Source: a virus. Taken from it: DNA of 26,561 bases. Position numbers and translations under genes: made by a program. The DNA lies in the IMG/VR virus record IMGVR_UViG_3300000956_000027, positions 1 through 26,561 of that record. One strand, written 5' to 3'. Shown here in pieces: positions 4,472 through 11,768 of this stretch (its first letter is position 1; every line of letters begins with the position of its first letter). The notes under the pieces are model-generated. The model did not search any database. It was not told where the DNA came from and worked only from the letters and a program-made list of their open reading frames with translations.

Positions 4472-6502
4472 ATGGCGAAGTACGATCCACTAAATACAAT
4501 CACCTCCCTTGCCAACACTAGCTCGGCCAAGGAAGCTCTGAACGAAAACTTCAGCCGTCTGGCGGAAGCGATTGACGACACGCTTAGTCGTACAGGTCGC
4601 ACTCCGAACCAGATGGAAGCTGACATCGACATGGACAGCAATGACCTGCTTAACGCAGGTCGCGTCGATGCTCAAGAATACTATCTCAATGGTGTGCCGT
4701 GGGAACAGACGGTTGCTTACGCGAATAAGCAATACGAGACGTTCTCTGGTGATGGAGTCAACCTAGACTTCACGCTCAACAAGAATCCCGGAAGCCTGGG
4801 CAATCTTGAGGTGAGCATTGAAGGTGTGATGCAGCGTCCCGGCATCGACTTCACCTTCAACGACACCACCCTCCATTTCACTACAGCTCCCCCGGACGGG
4901 GAGGACAACATCCTCGTCCGTTACGATGAAGCCCTTTCTGCTGGCGTAGGCGATAGCGCCAGCATTCTTTACACGCCCCCGTCCACGGGAGAGTCCGGCA
5001 GTGTTCGTGACTTCCTGGACAGCCTGTGGGCCGCTACGACCACTAAGGGCTCTGCCCTCATCCGCTGGATTGGTGACGGTGTTGGCGCTGTTGCGCGTTC
5101 TGTCTGGTCTAAGCTTGCCGATCACATGGACATCCGAGATTTCGGTGGCGTGGGTGATGGCACGGTAGATGACAGCGTTGCACTAACCAATGCTCTTGCG
5201 GAAGCTGTTAGCAGCGGCAAGCCTCTTCGCGTTCCTGCTGGCATCTGGAAGATTACGACGGAAGCCGTTGTAGACCTTGATGCCTTTGAGGGCGTGGTGA
5301 TCTACGGCGACGGCTCTGGACGCACGGTGTTCAAGGTGGATACGCCTAGCGGCGACTTCCTGTCCATCACGTCCGATCCGGGCAATTGGTGGATGGAAGT
5401 GGACAAGCGCTCTAAGGTGGCGCTGCGCTACTTCTCCGTTGCTACGGAAAACACCAACCAGGGTGTGGGCATCAAGTTGAACATGGGCTCCGTTGAAGGA
5501 CGCCCCGCTCCGCTGGTGGACATCACGGACGTAGAGGTGCGAGGCTACAACAGCTTCTTCCACTACTTCACCAAGGGCTTCTACCTGCTGGATACGACGG
5601 ACGCCCGCGTGGCGCGTTCTCGCGTCATCCAGGGCGGTCCTGGCAACACTAACGGCATTGGCTTTGACATTCAGTCGTCTAGTTCCACCAGCGACCCCAC
5701 CAGCATCAAATTCCATGACTGCGAAGTGGTGTATGGCCAATATGGCTGGCAGATTGGTGATTATGTTGAAGGCGTCTACCTGACCCAATGCGACGGCGTG
5801 AACGTCACTACGGCAGTGAGGGCTGTCAATACCACGGGTGAGTCTGGCCTCCACATTGTTGGTGGACATGCCAACTGCTCGGGCGTCTGCTACGACCTGG
5901 ATGGTATGCACGACTTCATCATCCACGGCCCGCTCATGTATAGCTCGGCTGGTTCTGGTAGCTGGCGTGGGGTTAAGGTTCGTAACGGTGCTAGCGGAAC
6001 CATCACCGGCTGTGTGATGCGTGCAGGCACGACGGTGGGTGAGATTGGTATTGATGTTGATGCGCTCCCTGGCGGATTCCACGGCCTCGTGATCGCAGAC
6101 AACCACATCTCCAACATTGCCACGGGCATCCAGCTTGGCGCTGGTGCTCTGAACGTAGATGTTGGTCGCAACCATTTCGTCAACGTCGGCGCTCGCGTCA
6201 CCAACCTTGCTGGCCTCGCTGCTGGCAACATCATCTACACGCGCCAATGGCCCAGCTTCATCGACATCACCCCTGCTGGTGGTGCACCATCCGAAAACAT
6301 TGACATCACCTTGCCTGCTGGCTACTTCGCTACGAAGCCCACGGTGGTGGTTGGAAGCAGCGCTTCCCAGGGGCTTACATTGGTGTATGACCATGCCAGT
6401 GCTTTTAGCACGGCTACCAACGCACGTTGTCAAATTCATAAGCTCGGCGGTGGCAACATTCTAGCTGCCGCCACTCGTATCACCTTTCTAGCCGTGGAGT
6501 AA
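4472..6502 (+). CDS. Anchored tail spike with beta-helix domain (676 aa)
   Basis: The N-terminus is a tail-attachment module. Helical residues 18-42 (SAKEALNENFSRLAEAIDD) lead to MEADIDMDSNDLLNAG (48-63), then a small beta-domain (about 88-153) with DFTLNKNPGSLGNLEVSIEG. This is the same two-part module as in the 239-aa protein encoded at 9016. After a linker comes MDIRDFGGVGDGTVDDSVAL (about 219-238), the classic start of phage pectate-lyase-fold spikes, and then a long right-handed beta-helix to about 590. A terminal beta-domain (about 592-676) follows, containing ITLPAGYF-like strands. It probably binds the tail directly and recognises or depolymerises a surface polysaccharide. Of the three spikes it is the only one with this anchor, so it may carry the others. 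Confidence 0.85.
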   Translation: MAKYDPLNTITSLANTSSAKEALNENFSRLAEAIDDTLSRTGRTPNQMEADIDMDSNDLLNAGRVDAQEYYLNGVPWEQTVAYANKQYETFSGDGVNLDFTLNKNPGSLGNLEVSIEGVMQRPGIDFTFNDTTLHFTTAPPDGEDNILVRYDEALSAGVGDSASILYTPPSTGESGSVRDFLDSLWAATTTKGSALIRWIGDGVGAVARSVWSKLADHMDIRDFGGVGDGTVDDSVALTNALAEAVSSGKPLRVPAGIWKITTEAVVDLDAFEGVVIYGDGSGRTVFKVDTPSGDFLSITSDPGNWWMEVDKRSKVALRYFSVATENTNQGVGIKLNMGSVEGRPAPLVDITDVEVRGYNSFFHYFTKGFYLLDTTDARVARSRVIQGGPGNTNGIGFDIQSSSSTSDPTSIKFHDCEVVYGQYGWQIGDYVEGVYLTQCDGVNVTTAVRAVNTTGESGLHIVGGHANCSGVCYDLDGMHDFIIHGPLMYSSAGSGSWRGVKVRNGASGTITGCVMRAGTTVGEIGIDVDALPGGFHGLVIADNHISNIATGIQLGAGALNVDVGRNHFVNVGARVTNLAGLAAGNIIYTRQWPSFIDITPAGGAPSENIDITLPAGYFATKPTVVVGSSASQGLTLVYDHASAFSTATNARCQIHKLGGGNILAAATRITFLAVE

Positions 6503-6505
6503 GCG

Positions 6506-8068
6506 ATGCAGAAAGTATCCGACAGGATGCTCCTAGATCAGCGCGTCATCACGCTCACCTCCCAGGGCTATAACGTCCGGGGAGATGGGGTGACGGACGA
6601 CACTGTAGCCATCAAGGCCGCTTTCCAAGCGGCTGCTGCAATGGGACTGAAGCTGTATGTCCCTGGCTACGACTACAAGCTGACCAACACGCTCTCTTGG
6701 ACCATTACGTCTGATTTTGAAGTGGAGTGTCATCCTGGAGCGACGTTCATCGCTGACTCCAGCTTCCCCGTTGACGCAAAGATGGTGCAGCCGTCTTCGT
6801 CCACAGGCACCAATCGCTTCAAGTGGGTTGGCGGCACGCTGGACGGGCGCAACATGCCCGCGCGTGTTTCCGGGGCTCCTGACCTTCTCTACATCTCTTC
6901 GCAAAACCTGAAGTATGTGGAGATTGAGGGGGTCAAGTTCCTCAACAACAACGACAGAACGGGCACGGCTGGAGACAGCAGCCTGTTCCTGGCCGAAGGC
7001 GAAGACTACAAGGTTACGAAGTGCTACTTCCAGGGCGCTGTTGATAGCGGCATCTACATCTCTGGCGACAACGCCGAGACTGTTGGTCGCCGTTGCCTCG
7101 TCACGGATTGCACCTTCAAAGACCTGGGCGTCGGGGTTATTTCCAAGCGTGGCTTCCAAGACCACACTGTCAACGACAACGAGTTTGAGCGGGTGAACAC
7201 CGCCGTCGTGATCGGCGGCATTGGTGACGTAGGCACCACGGGACGCAAAGCCACCATCAATGACAACATCCTGAAGAACGTGAGCAGAGGCATTGAAGCT
7301 CGCGTTGCTGATGGCACTGTCATCATGGGCAATCGAATTGAGGATTGGGGCATTAGCGCCGCTGGCGCTGCTGTTGCTGAGTATGCAATTCGCATTGCTG
7401 GATCGAAGTATTGTGATGTTGTTGGCAACGTCTGCATTCAGACGGGCCTCGTCACTCCCAACGCTGCTACGGCAGGCATTCTCTTTGAGCGTCGCACAGA
7501 ACTTGGTGTTGACTACGACAGCACGGACAACCTCGCCCTCGGCAACATGATTCGTGGTGCTTCGCGAGGGGTTGTGGAAACCACTGGCGCAGATCGCAAC
7601 GTGATTCGCGGCAACCCCATGTCTGGCCTCACTGGCGCTCGTATGGTCATAGTGGGAGCCTCCACGCTTTACGAAGACATTGATGTGGGTAACACACGTA
7701 GCCATCAGCGGTTTGGTGCCAGCGGGGCCACCCCCATTAATGGCAGCATCACGGTGGTGGAGAATGATGGCGATCTGATTGAAAGCAAGCTCACCCCCGG
7801 CACGAATGCGTACATCCTGATGGTGGGTGATCCGGCATCCAATTCTGTTGGACGAATTGCTTACGATCACACCACAGACAGGTGGACGTTCCGCGCAGGC
7901 GGCGGCGGGGTAAGTTTCTCTATTGGCAATGGAACAACGGGCTTCTATGCCACTACGCCCATTGCTAAGCCCACTGTGACTGGAAGCAGGGGCGGCAATG
8001 CTGCCTTGGCTTCAGTGCTTACACAATTGGCTGCCCTCGGGCTCCTGACGGATAGTAGCTCCGCATGA
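6506..8068 (+). CDS. Tail spike, right-handed beta-helix (520 aa)
   Basis: The protein starts almost at once with the spike signature GYNVRGDGVTDDTVAIKAAF (about residues 20-39) and LKLYVPGYDYKLTNTL, so only some 19 residues precede the pectate-lyase fold. A beta-helix follows (about 60-400), with repeated short strands such as NRIEDWG and NVCIQTG. The C-terminal part (about 418-520) has a small beta-domain and ends in KPTVTGSRGGNAALASVLTQ plus a hydrophobic helix, a terminal segment common in phage tail fibres. With no anchor module, its short N-terminus probably docks onto another tail component. The stop overlaps the spanin start (ATGA). Confidence 0.8.
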   Translation: MQKVSDRMLLDQRVITLTSQGYNVRGDGVTDDTVAIKAAFQAAAAMGLKLYVPGYDYKLTNTLSWTITSDFEVECHPGATFIADSSFPVDAKMVQPSSSTGTNRFKWVGGTLDGRNMPARVSGAPDLLYISSQNLKYVEIEGVKFLNNNDRTGTAGDSSLFLAEGEDYKVTKCYFQGAVDSGIYISGDNAETVGRRCLVTDCTFKDLGVGVISKRGFQDHTVNDNEFERVNTAVVIGGIGDVGTTGRKATINDNILKNVSRGIEARVADGTVIMGNRIEDWGISAAGAAVAEYAIRIAGSKYCDVVGNVCIQTGLVTPNAATAGILFERRTELGVDYDSTDNLALGNMIRGASRGVVETTGADRNVIRGNPMSGLTGARMVIVGASTLYEDIDVGNTRSHQRFGASGATPINGSITVVENDGDLIESKLTPGTNAYILMVGDPASNSVGRIAYDHTTDRWTFRAGGGGVSFSIGNGTTGFYATTPIAKPTVTGSRGGNAALASVLTQLAALGLLTDSSSA

Positions 8069-8508
8069 TTGGCATTTTTGAAAAAGTAATGGCGGGGGCG
8101 CTTGTATTGGCCCTCGCCTTTGGTGGATGGCAATGGGTGGCTAAGACACGCCTTGAGGCGAAGCTGGCCAATGTCGAGGCTCGCCTGGACCTTCAGGAAG
8201 CTCTCACCAAAAACACCCAAGAGCGAATGGCATCTGAATTGGAAGTCATCGCTAAGCAACACAAAAAGGACCAAGAAGATGCGGACAAACTTGAAGCTTC
8301 TCTTCGCAGCCAGCTTCGCTCTGCTGCTCTCAAGCTGCGCGACCACTACACCTGTCCTAGTGGACCCTCCGAAGGTGGACTCAGCCCTGATGAAGCAGCC
8401 CGACTTCGAGAAGAGGATGCGGCAGCGTCTATTGCAGACGCCAAGCGAGCAGACGACTGGATCAAACGACTCCAGGAAGTGATTAAGGAGTATCAGAGTG
8501 TACGATGA
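8065..8508 (+). CDS. Rz: i-spanin (Rz-like, inner membrane)
   Basis: This 147-residue protein has one N-terminal membrane segment (residues 8-25, MAGALVLALAFGGWQWVA). A long charged coiled-coil region follows (about 28-95, rich in Glu, Lys, Leu and Ala), then a short linker and another helix (ASIADAKRADDWIKRLQEVI). This is the layout of a Gram-negative phage i-spanin, which spans the periplasm and pairs with the outer-membrane o-spanin to fuse the two membranes at lysis. The o-spanin gene is nested within it in the +1-shifted frame. It overlaps the spike upstream (ATGA) and TerS downstream by 11 bases. No holin or endolysin gene is adjacent. Confidence 0.88.
   Translation: MIGIFEKVMAGALVLALAFGGWQWVAKTRLEAKLANVEARLDLQEALTKNTQERMASELEVIAKQHKKDQEDADKLEASLRSQLRSAALKLRDHYTCPSGPSEGGLSPDEAARLREEDAAASIADAKRADDWIKRLQEVIKEYQSVR
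8279..8482 (+). CDS. Rz1: o-spanin (Rz1-like outer-membrane lipoprotein), nested in Rz
   Basis: A 67-residue lipoprotein is encoded entirely inside the i-spanin gene in another frame. The signal peptide MRTNLKLLFAASFALLLSSC has a textbook lipobox (LSSC, Cys20) with Ala at +2, which predicts outer-membrane sorting. The mature part starts ATTTPVLVDPPKVD and is short and proline-containing, as in Rz1 proteins. The frame is open further upstream (to 8102), but ATG 8279 is clearly the start because it begins the signal peptide and has AAAAAGGA eight bases upstream. The fully embedded arrangement is the same as the classical lambda Rz/Rz1 pair. Confidence 0.9.
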   Translation: MRTNLKLLFAASFALLLSSCATTTPVLVDPPKVDSALMKQPDFEKRMRQRLLQTPSEQTTGSNDSRK

Positions 8509-9019
8509 ATGGCTGCCAGATAGAAGCAAATTCAAGGATGCTGGCGGACGCTACATCACTCAGAGTTTGTTTCTAGAGAACGGCTACAACACCGAGTTTG
8601 CCATCTACACCTTGAACGATGAGGACAAGGAGCACAACGGCATCCTCTACAAGTCGCTCCGTAAGCTCTATCTCCAGGAGATGGACCCCACGGAGTACCA
8701 ATTTGCTACGAAGTATTTGTGGGGCTGGGAGCATTGGAAGCGCATCCAAAGCAACGCTTTGATGGTCAAGCATGTTGAAGCTTGGCGAGAAGAACTTGAA
8801 GTGAAGCTTCGCTCTCTCGGCGTCAAATACGCCATTGCCGAATCTGCCGACAGCTTCAATGCTGCCAAGTGGGTGGCTGATGGTGGATGGCGCGGCCTAC
8901 GTGGTCGTCCCAGCAAGGCAGAGAAGGAACGCGAGAAGAAGATGCGCGAGAACGCCATCAAGGGTTTGGACGAAGACTCTGATCGCATTGTCCACCTAGT
9001 CCGTAAGGAGAACCAATGA
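8498..9019 (+). CDS. terS: Terminase small subunit (DNA maturase A-like)
   Basis: The 173-residue product begins at GTG 8498, with AAGGAG seven bases upstream and overlapping the end of the i-spanin gene. Internal features match podoviral small terminases: an aromatic helix YQFATKYLWGWEHWKRI (about 68-84), a central EELEVKLRS helix, SFNAAKWVADGGW, and a C-terminal GRPSKAEKEREKK motif typical of T7-type DNA maturase A proteins. TerS recognises phage DNA and recruits the large subunit for packaging. Here the two terminase genes are separated by two fibre-like genes. The next gene overlaps by ATGA. Confidence 0.8.
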   Translation: MYDEWLPDRSKFKDAGGRYITQSLFLENGYNTEFAIYTLNDEDKEHNGILYKSLRKLYLQEMDPTEYQFATKYLWGWEHWKRIQSNALMVKHVEAWREELEVKLRSLGVKYAIAESADSFNAAKWVADGGWRGLRGRPSKAEKEREKKMRENAIKGLDEDSDRIVHLVRKENQ

Positions 9020-9735
9020 GCAAAATCACTCTGCCCCGGTTCAACTCGGGCTTTGGTACAGCGAGCAAGCTAAACGAAGCGATGGAGCTTCTTGAGGCTG
9101 CCATTGATGCAGCCCTCTCTCGCGACGGCACCTCCCCCAACCAGCTGGAAGCAGACCTGGACCTCAACGGCCATGTGTTGCTCAATGCTGGCGATAGTGA
9201 TGACCCGCAGCGGGTGATTAGCTATGAGGACATGGTGCAGTATGTTGCCGGCGTTTCGTCTGGCACTGTAGTCCAGAAGCAGGAGATTCAAACTGCCACC
9301 AACCTGCAAACGCTGTTTACGCTCACCACGATGGAATACTCCCCTGGGGCCTTCAACCTCGCGGTGTATGTCAACGGCGTGCGTAAGTTTGCCGGACAGG
9401 ACTACACGGAAACCAGCAGCACTCAGGTGACGTTCCTGGCAGGACAAACGCTAGGCGCTAAGGTGGAGTTTGTAACGAACGAATACCTCGGCACCACGGC
9501 TGTCCAGAGCCACACGCATCCTTGGTCCCAGATTACTAACACGCCTGTCCAAACCCAGCGCTGGCCCACCTATGACGAAGTGACGGACAAGCCTACGGAG
9601 TTTGCCCCAGAGGCCCATGAGCATGACGCTGGCGACATCACTTCTGGACGCCTTGCCGATGCGCGTCGAGGTGTGTATGTCCAGGCTACGCAGCCTGCCA
9701 GTCCGCAAGTGGGCGACCTCTGGTTCTGGAGCTAA
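9016..9735 (+). CDS. Short tail fibre or adaptor protein (239 aa)
   Basis: Residues 15-58 form the attachment module KLNEAMELLEAAIDAALSRD...NQLEADLDLNGHVLLNAG. A beta-domain (about 96-158, NLAVYVNGVRKFAGQDYTE) follows. Both parts are paralogous to the N-terminus of the 676-aa spike. The C-terminal third has SHTH (165-168), YDEVTDKP, HEH (201-203) and DITSGRLADARRG. These are fibre repeats of the kind in which His-x-His pairs can bind metal in trimeric fibres. There is no enzymatic beta-helix, so the protein is either a small fibre or an adaptor to which another component is joined. It ends GDLWFWS. It sits between the two terminase genes, coupled to TerS by an ATGA overlap. Confidence 0.75.
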   Translation: MSKITLPRFNSGFGTASKLNEAMELLEAAIDAALSRDGTSPNQLEADLDLNGHVLLNAGDSDDPQRVISYEDMVQYVAGVSSGTVVQKQEIQTATNLQTLFTLTTMEYSPGAFNLAVYVNGVRKFAGQDYTETSSTQVTFLAGQTLGAKVEFVTNEYLGTTAVQSHTHPWSQITNTPVQTQRWPTYDEVTDKPTEFAPEAHEHDAGDITSGRLADARRGVYVQATQPASPQVGDLWFWS

Positions 9736-9738
9736 TCC

Positions 9739-10230
9739 ATGACGAAGAAGTTCTGGAACGGCTCTTCCTTCGTGGACATCGGAACCAAGAAGTTTTGGAA
9801 TGGTGCTTCATGGGTGGATATTGGCCTAGCTAAGTTCTGGAGCGGAGTGGCCTGGGTGGATATTCCTCTGGGCGGTGGTGGAGGCGTCCTGAGCGCCACT
9901 GTAAACGACGGCACGGTGTTCGGGAGCGAGTTCCGTACCCCACCCCCAGCTAGTCCCCCCGTGGTCACTGTAGGGGCTGACACGCCGTCTAGCGTCACTG
10001 TCACGGCCTCTGGGGGCACTGGCCCCTACACCTACGCCTGGACCCACGTCTCTGGCGATAGCGCCGTTGGTGTCTCTTCTCCCTTTGCCGCTACGACAGG
10101 CTTCTCGGCCAACGTCGGCAAGAACCAGACCAAGGCAGCCACCAAGCGCTGCACTGTCACTGACAGCCTGGGCGCTACAGCTTCCGTCGATGTCCATGTT
10201 TCCCTCACTTACATTTACGAGCCTGGATGA
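9739..10230 (+). CDS. Tandem WNG-repeat protein with Ig/PKD-like domain (163 aa)
   Basis: Residues 3-44 are three 14-residue repeats (KKFWNGSSFVDIGT, KKFWNGASWVDIGL, AKFWSGVAWVDIPL), a motif seen in phage tail and fibre proteins. A glycine linker (45-49) follows, then a PKD/Ig-like beta-sandwich (about 75-158): VTVTASGGTGPYTYAWTHVSG and CTVTDSLGATASVDVHVS. Ig-like domains on phage virions often give weak adhesion to cell-surface sugars. The preceding fibre ends only three bases upstream, and TerL overlaps by ATGA, so it belongs to the tail/fibre group despite lying between terminase genes. A decoration or fibre-tip role is inference. Confidence 0.7.
   Translation: MTKKFWNGSSFVDIGTKKFWNGASWVDIGLAKFWSGVAWVDIPLGGGGGVLSATVNDGTVFGSEFRTPPPASPPVVTVGADTPSSVTVTASGGTGPYTYAWTHVSGDSAVGVSSPFAATTGFSANVGKNQTKAATKRCTVTDSLGATASVDVHVSLTYIYEPG
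9745..9870 (+). repeat. Three tandem 42-bp coding repeats
   Basis: Units at 9745-9786, 9787-9828 and 9829-9870 encode the three WNG/WVDI peptides. The invariant core is K-F-W-x-G-x-x-x-V-D-I. Synonymous differences between the units show that they are old repeats under protein-level selection, not a recent slippage product. Confidence 0.85.
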
Positions 10231-11768
10231 AACTTACAGCAGCAGAAATTAAAGAGGCGGCCGAAGCAGACCTGTTGGTCTTTATTCGCTTGCTGGCCCC
10301 CCATCTGTTGCTGGGGCAGGCCCATCTTGATTTGATTAATTGGTGGCAGAGCACAGCCCGCAAGCAAAACCGCTTGGTGCTGTTCCCTCGTGGCCACCTC
10401 AAGAGCAAGCTGATGGCTTACAAGACGGCCTGGGAACTTACCCGCGATCCGTCTGACACCATCCTGTACGTCTCCGCTACGGCGGCTCTGGCAGAGAAGC
10501 AGCTTCATCTGATTAAGATGATTCTCACCTCTGCCACGTACACCAAGTATTGGCCCGACATGGTGCATCCCGACGAAGGTAAGCGCGAGCGCTGGACCGT
10601 CAACGAGATTGCCCTGGACCATCCCATTAGGTCGAAGGAAGGCATTCGTGACCCGTCTGTCAAGGCTGTGGGCCTGACGGGCAACATCACGGGCTTCCAC
10701 GCCACCAAGATTAAGTTGGACGATATTGTCGTCCCGAAGAATGCATATACGGAGGACGGACGTGCAAAAGTTGCTGCGCTTGTTAGTCAGCTCGCTAGTA
10801 TCGAAGAGCCTGAAAGTGAGATGGATTGTGTTGGTACGCGATACCATCCGAAAGATCAGTACGAAGAGTTCCTAAATCAAACCTACATCGTCTATGACGA
10901 CGAGGGTGAGATTGTAGAGGAAACCCCGCTGTGGGACAGCTACATGCGTGTGGTGGAGATTGGGGGACACTTCCTCTGGCCCCGCCAGCGCCGAGAGGAC
11001 GGGAAGATGTTCGGCTTCGATGCCAACGTCCTGTCCAAGATCAAGGCGAAGTACACGGATGTCACGCAGTTTTGGGCTCAGTATTACAACAACCCCAACA
11101 TGGGTGGGGATGGCCTCATCACTCGTGAGCGATTCCAATACTACGAACGGAGCTTCCTACGTAACGTCAACGACAAGTGGCACATCGGCGATAAGCCGCT
11201 GAACATCTTTGCCGGGATGGACTTCGCGTACAGCCTAGCCAAGAAGGCCGACTACACGGCCTTGGTTGTAGTGGGGGTGGATGAAGACAACCAATACTAC
11301 CTCTTGGATATTTACAGGTTCAAGACGGGCAAGATTGGGCGGTACTTCGATGCCATCCTGGAGTCCTACCGCAAGTGGGGCTACAAGAAAATCCGATGTG
11401 AGACGACCACGGCACAGTCCGTCATCGTCCGAGACATCAAAGAAAACTACATCGTGCAACACAACCTCCCCCTGGTGGTGGATGAATTCCATCCCACGCG
11501 TCACGAGGGCAACAAGGAAGAGCGCATCATGGCCACCCTTGGTCCCAAGTACGACAACATGCAGATTTGGCATTACAAGGGCGGAGAAGTGAACAACCTG
11601 GAGGACGAGCTTGTTATGGCAAAGCCTCCCCACGATGACATTAAGGACGGCCTGACGGCTGCCATTGACATTGCTGTCGCTCCTATCAAGCGGCGCAGGC
11701 ATCATCAAAGGAGCGCTGGCAACGTGATTTATAATACCCGTTTCGGGGGCGTGGGGTTTAGAGGATGA
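10227..11768 (+). CDS. terL: Terminase large subunit
   Basis: The 513-residue packaging motor and nuclease. The ATPase half has a Walker A-type loop PRGHLKSK (54-61), an adjacent helix, a coupling motif VSAT (82-85) and a Walker B strand IKLDD (162-166). The second half is an RNase H-like nuclease, with its first acidic residue in FAGMDFAYS (Asp332), a second candidate in the CETTTAQS strand (Glu392), and the last in PPHDDIKDG (Asp471/Asp474). The length is normal for podoviral TerL. It translocates DNA through the portal, encoded next with an ATGA overlap, and cuts concatemers. The order TerL-portal differs from T7, where terminase genes lie at the far end of the late region. Confidence 0.92.
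   Translation: MKLTAAEIKEAAEADLLVFIRLLAPHLLLGQAHLDLINWWQSTARKQNRLVLFPRGHLKSKLMAYKTAWELTRDPSDTILYVSATAALAEKQLHLIKMILTSATYTKYWPDMVHPDEGKRERWTVNEIALDHPIRSKEGIRDPSVKAVGLTGNITGFHATKIKLDDIVVPKNAYTEDGRAKVAALVSQLASIEEPESEMDCVGTRYHPKDQYEEFLNQTYIVYDDEGEIVEETPLWDSYMRVVEIGGHFLWPRQRREDGKMFGFDANVLSKIKAKYTDVTQFWAQYYNNPNMGGDGLITRERFQYYERSFLRNVNDKWHIGDKPLNIFAGMDFAYSLAKKADYTALVVVGVDEDNQYYLLDIYRFKTGKIGRYFDAILESYRKWGYKKIRCETTTAQSVIVRDIKENYIVQHNLPLVVDEFHPTRHEGNKEERIMATLGPKYDNMQIWHYKGGEVNNLEDELVMAKPPHDDIKDGLTAAIDIAVAPIKRRRHHQRSAGNVIYNTRFGGVGFRG

Noticed and set aside
5183-7870. Very long minus-strand open frames (418 codons at 5183-6439 and 445 codons at 6533-7870) opposite the spike genes
   Set aside because: They lie exactly antisense to clear beta-helix proteins and have shadow-like His/Val/Arg/Ala-rich composition. 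They arise from the codon preferences of the sense strand.
8102-8278. N-terminal extension of the frame that contains the o-spanin
   Set aside because: The signal peptide begins at the ATG at 8279, which has its own Shine-Dalgarno sequence. The upstream 59 codons would destroy the lipoprotein signal.
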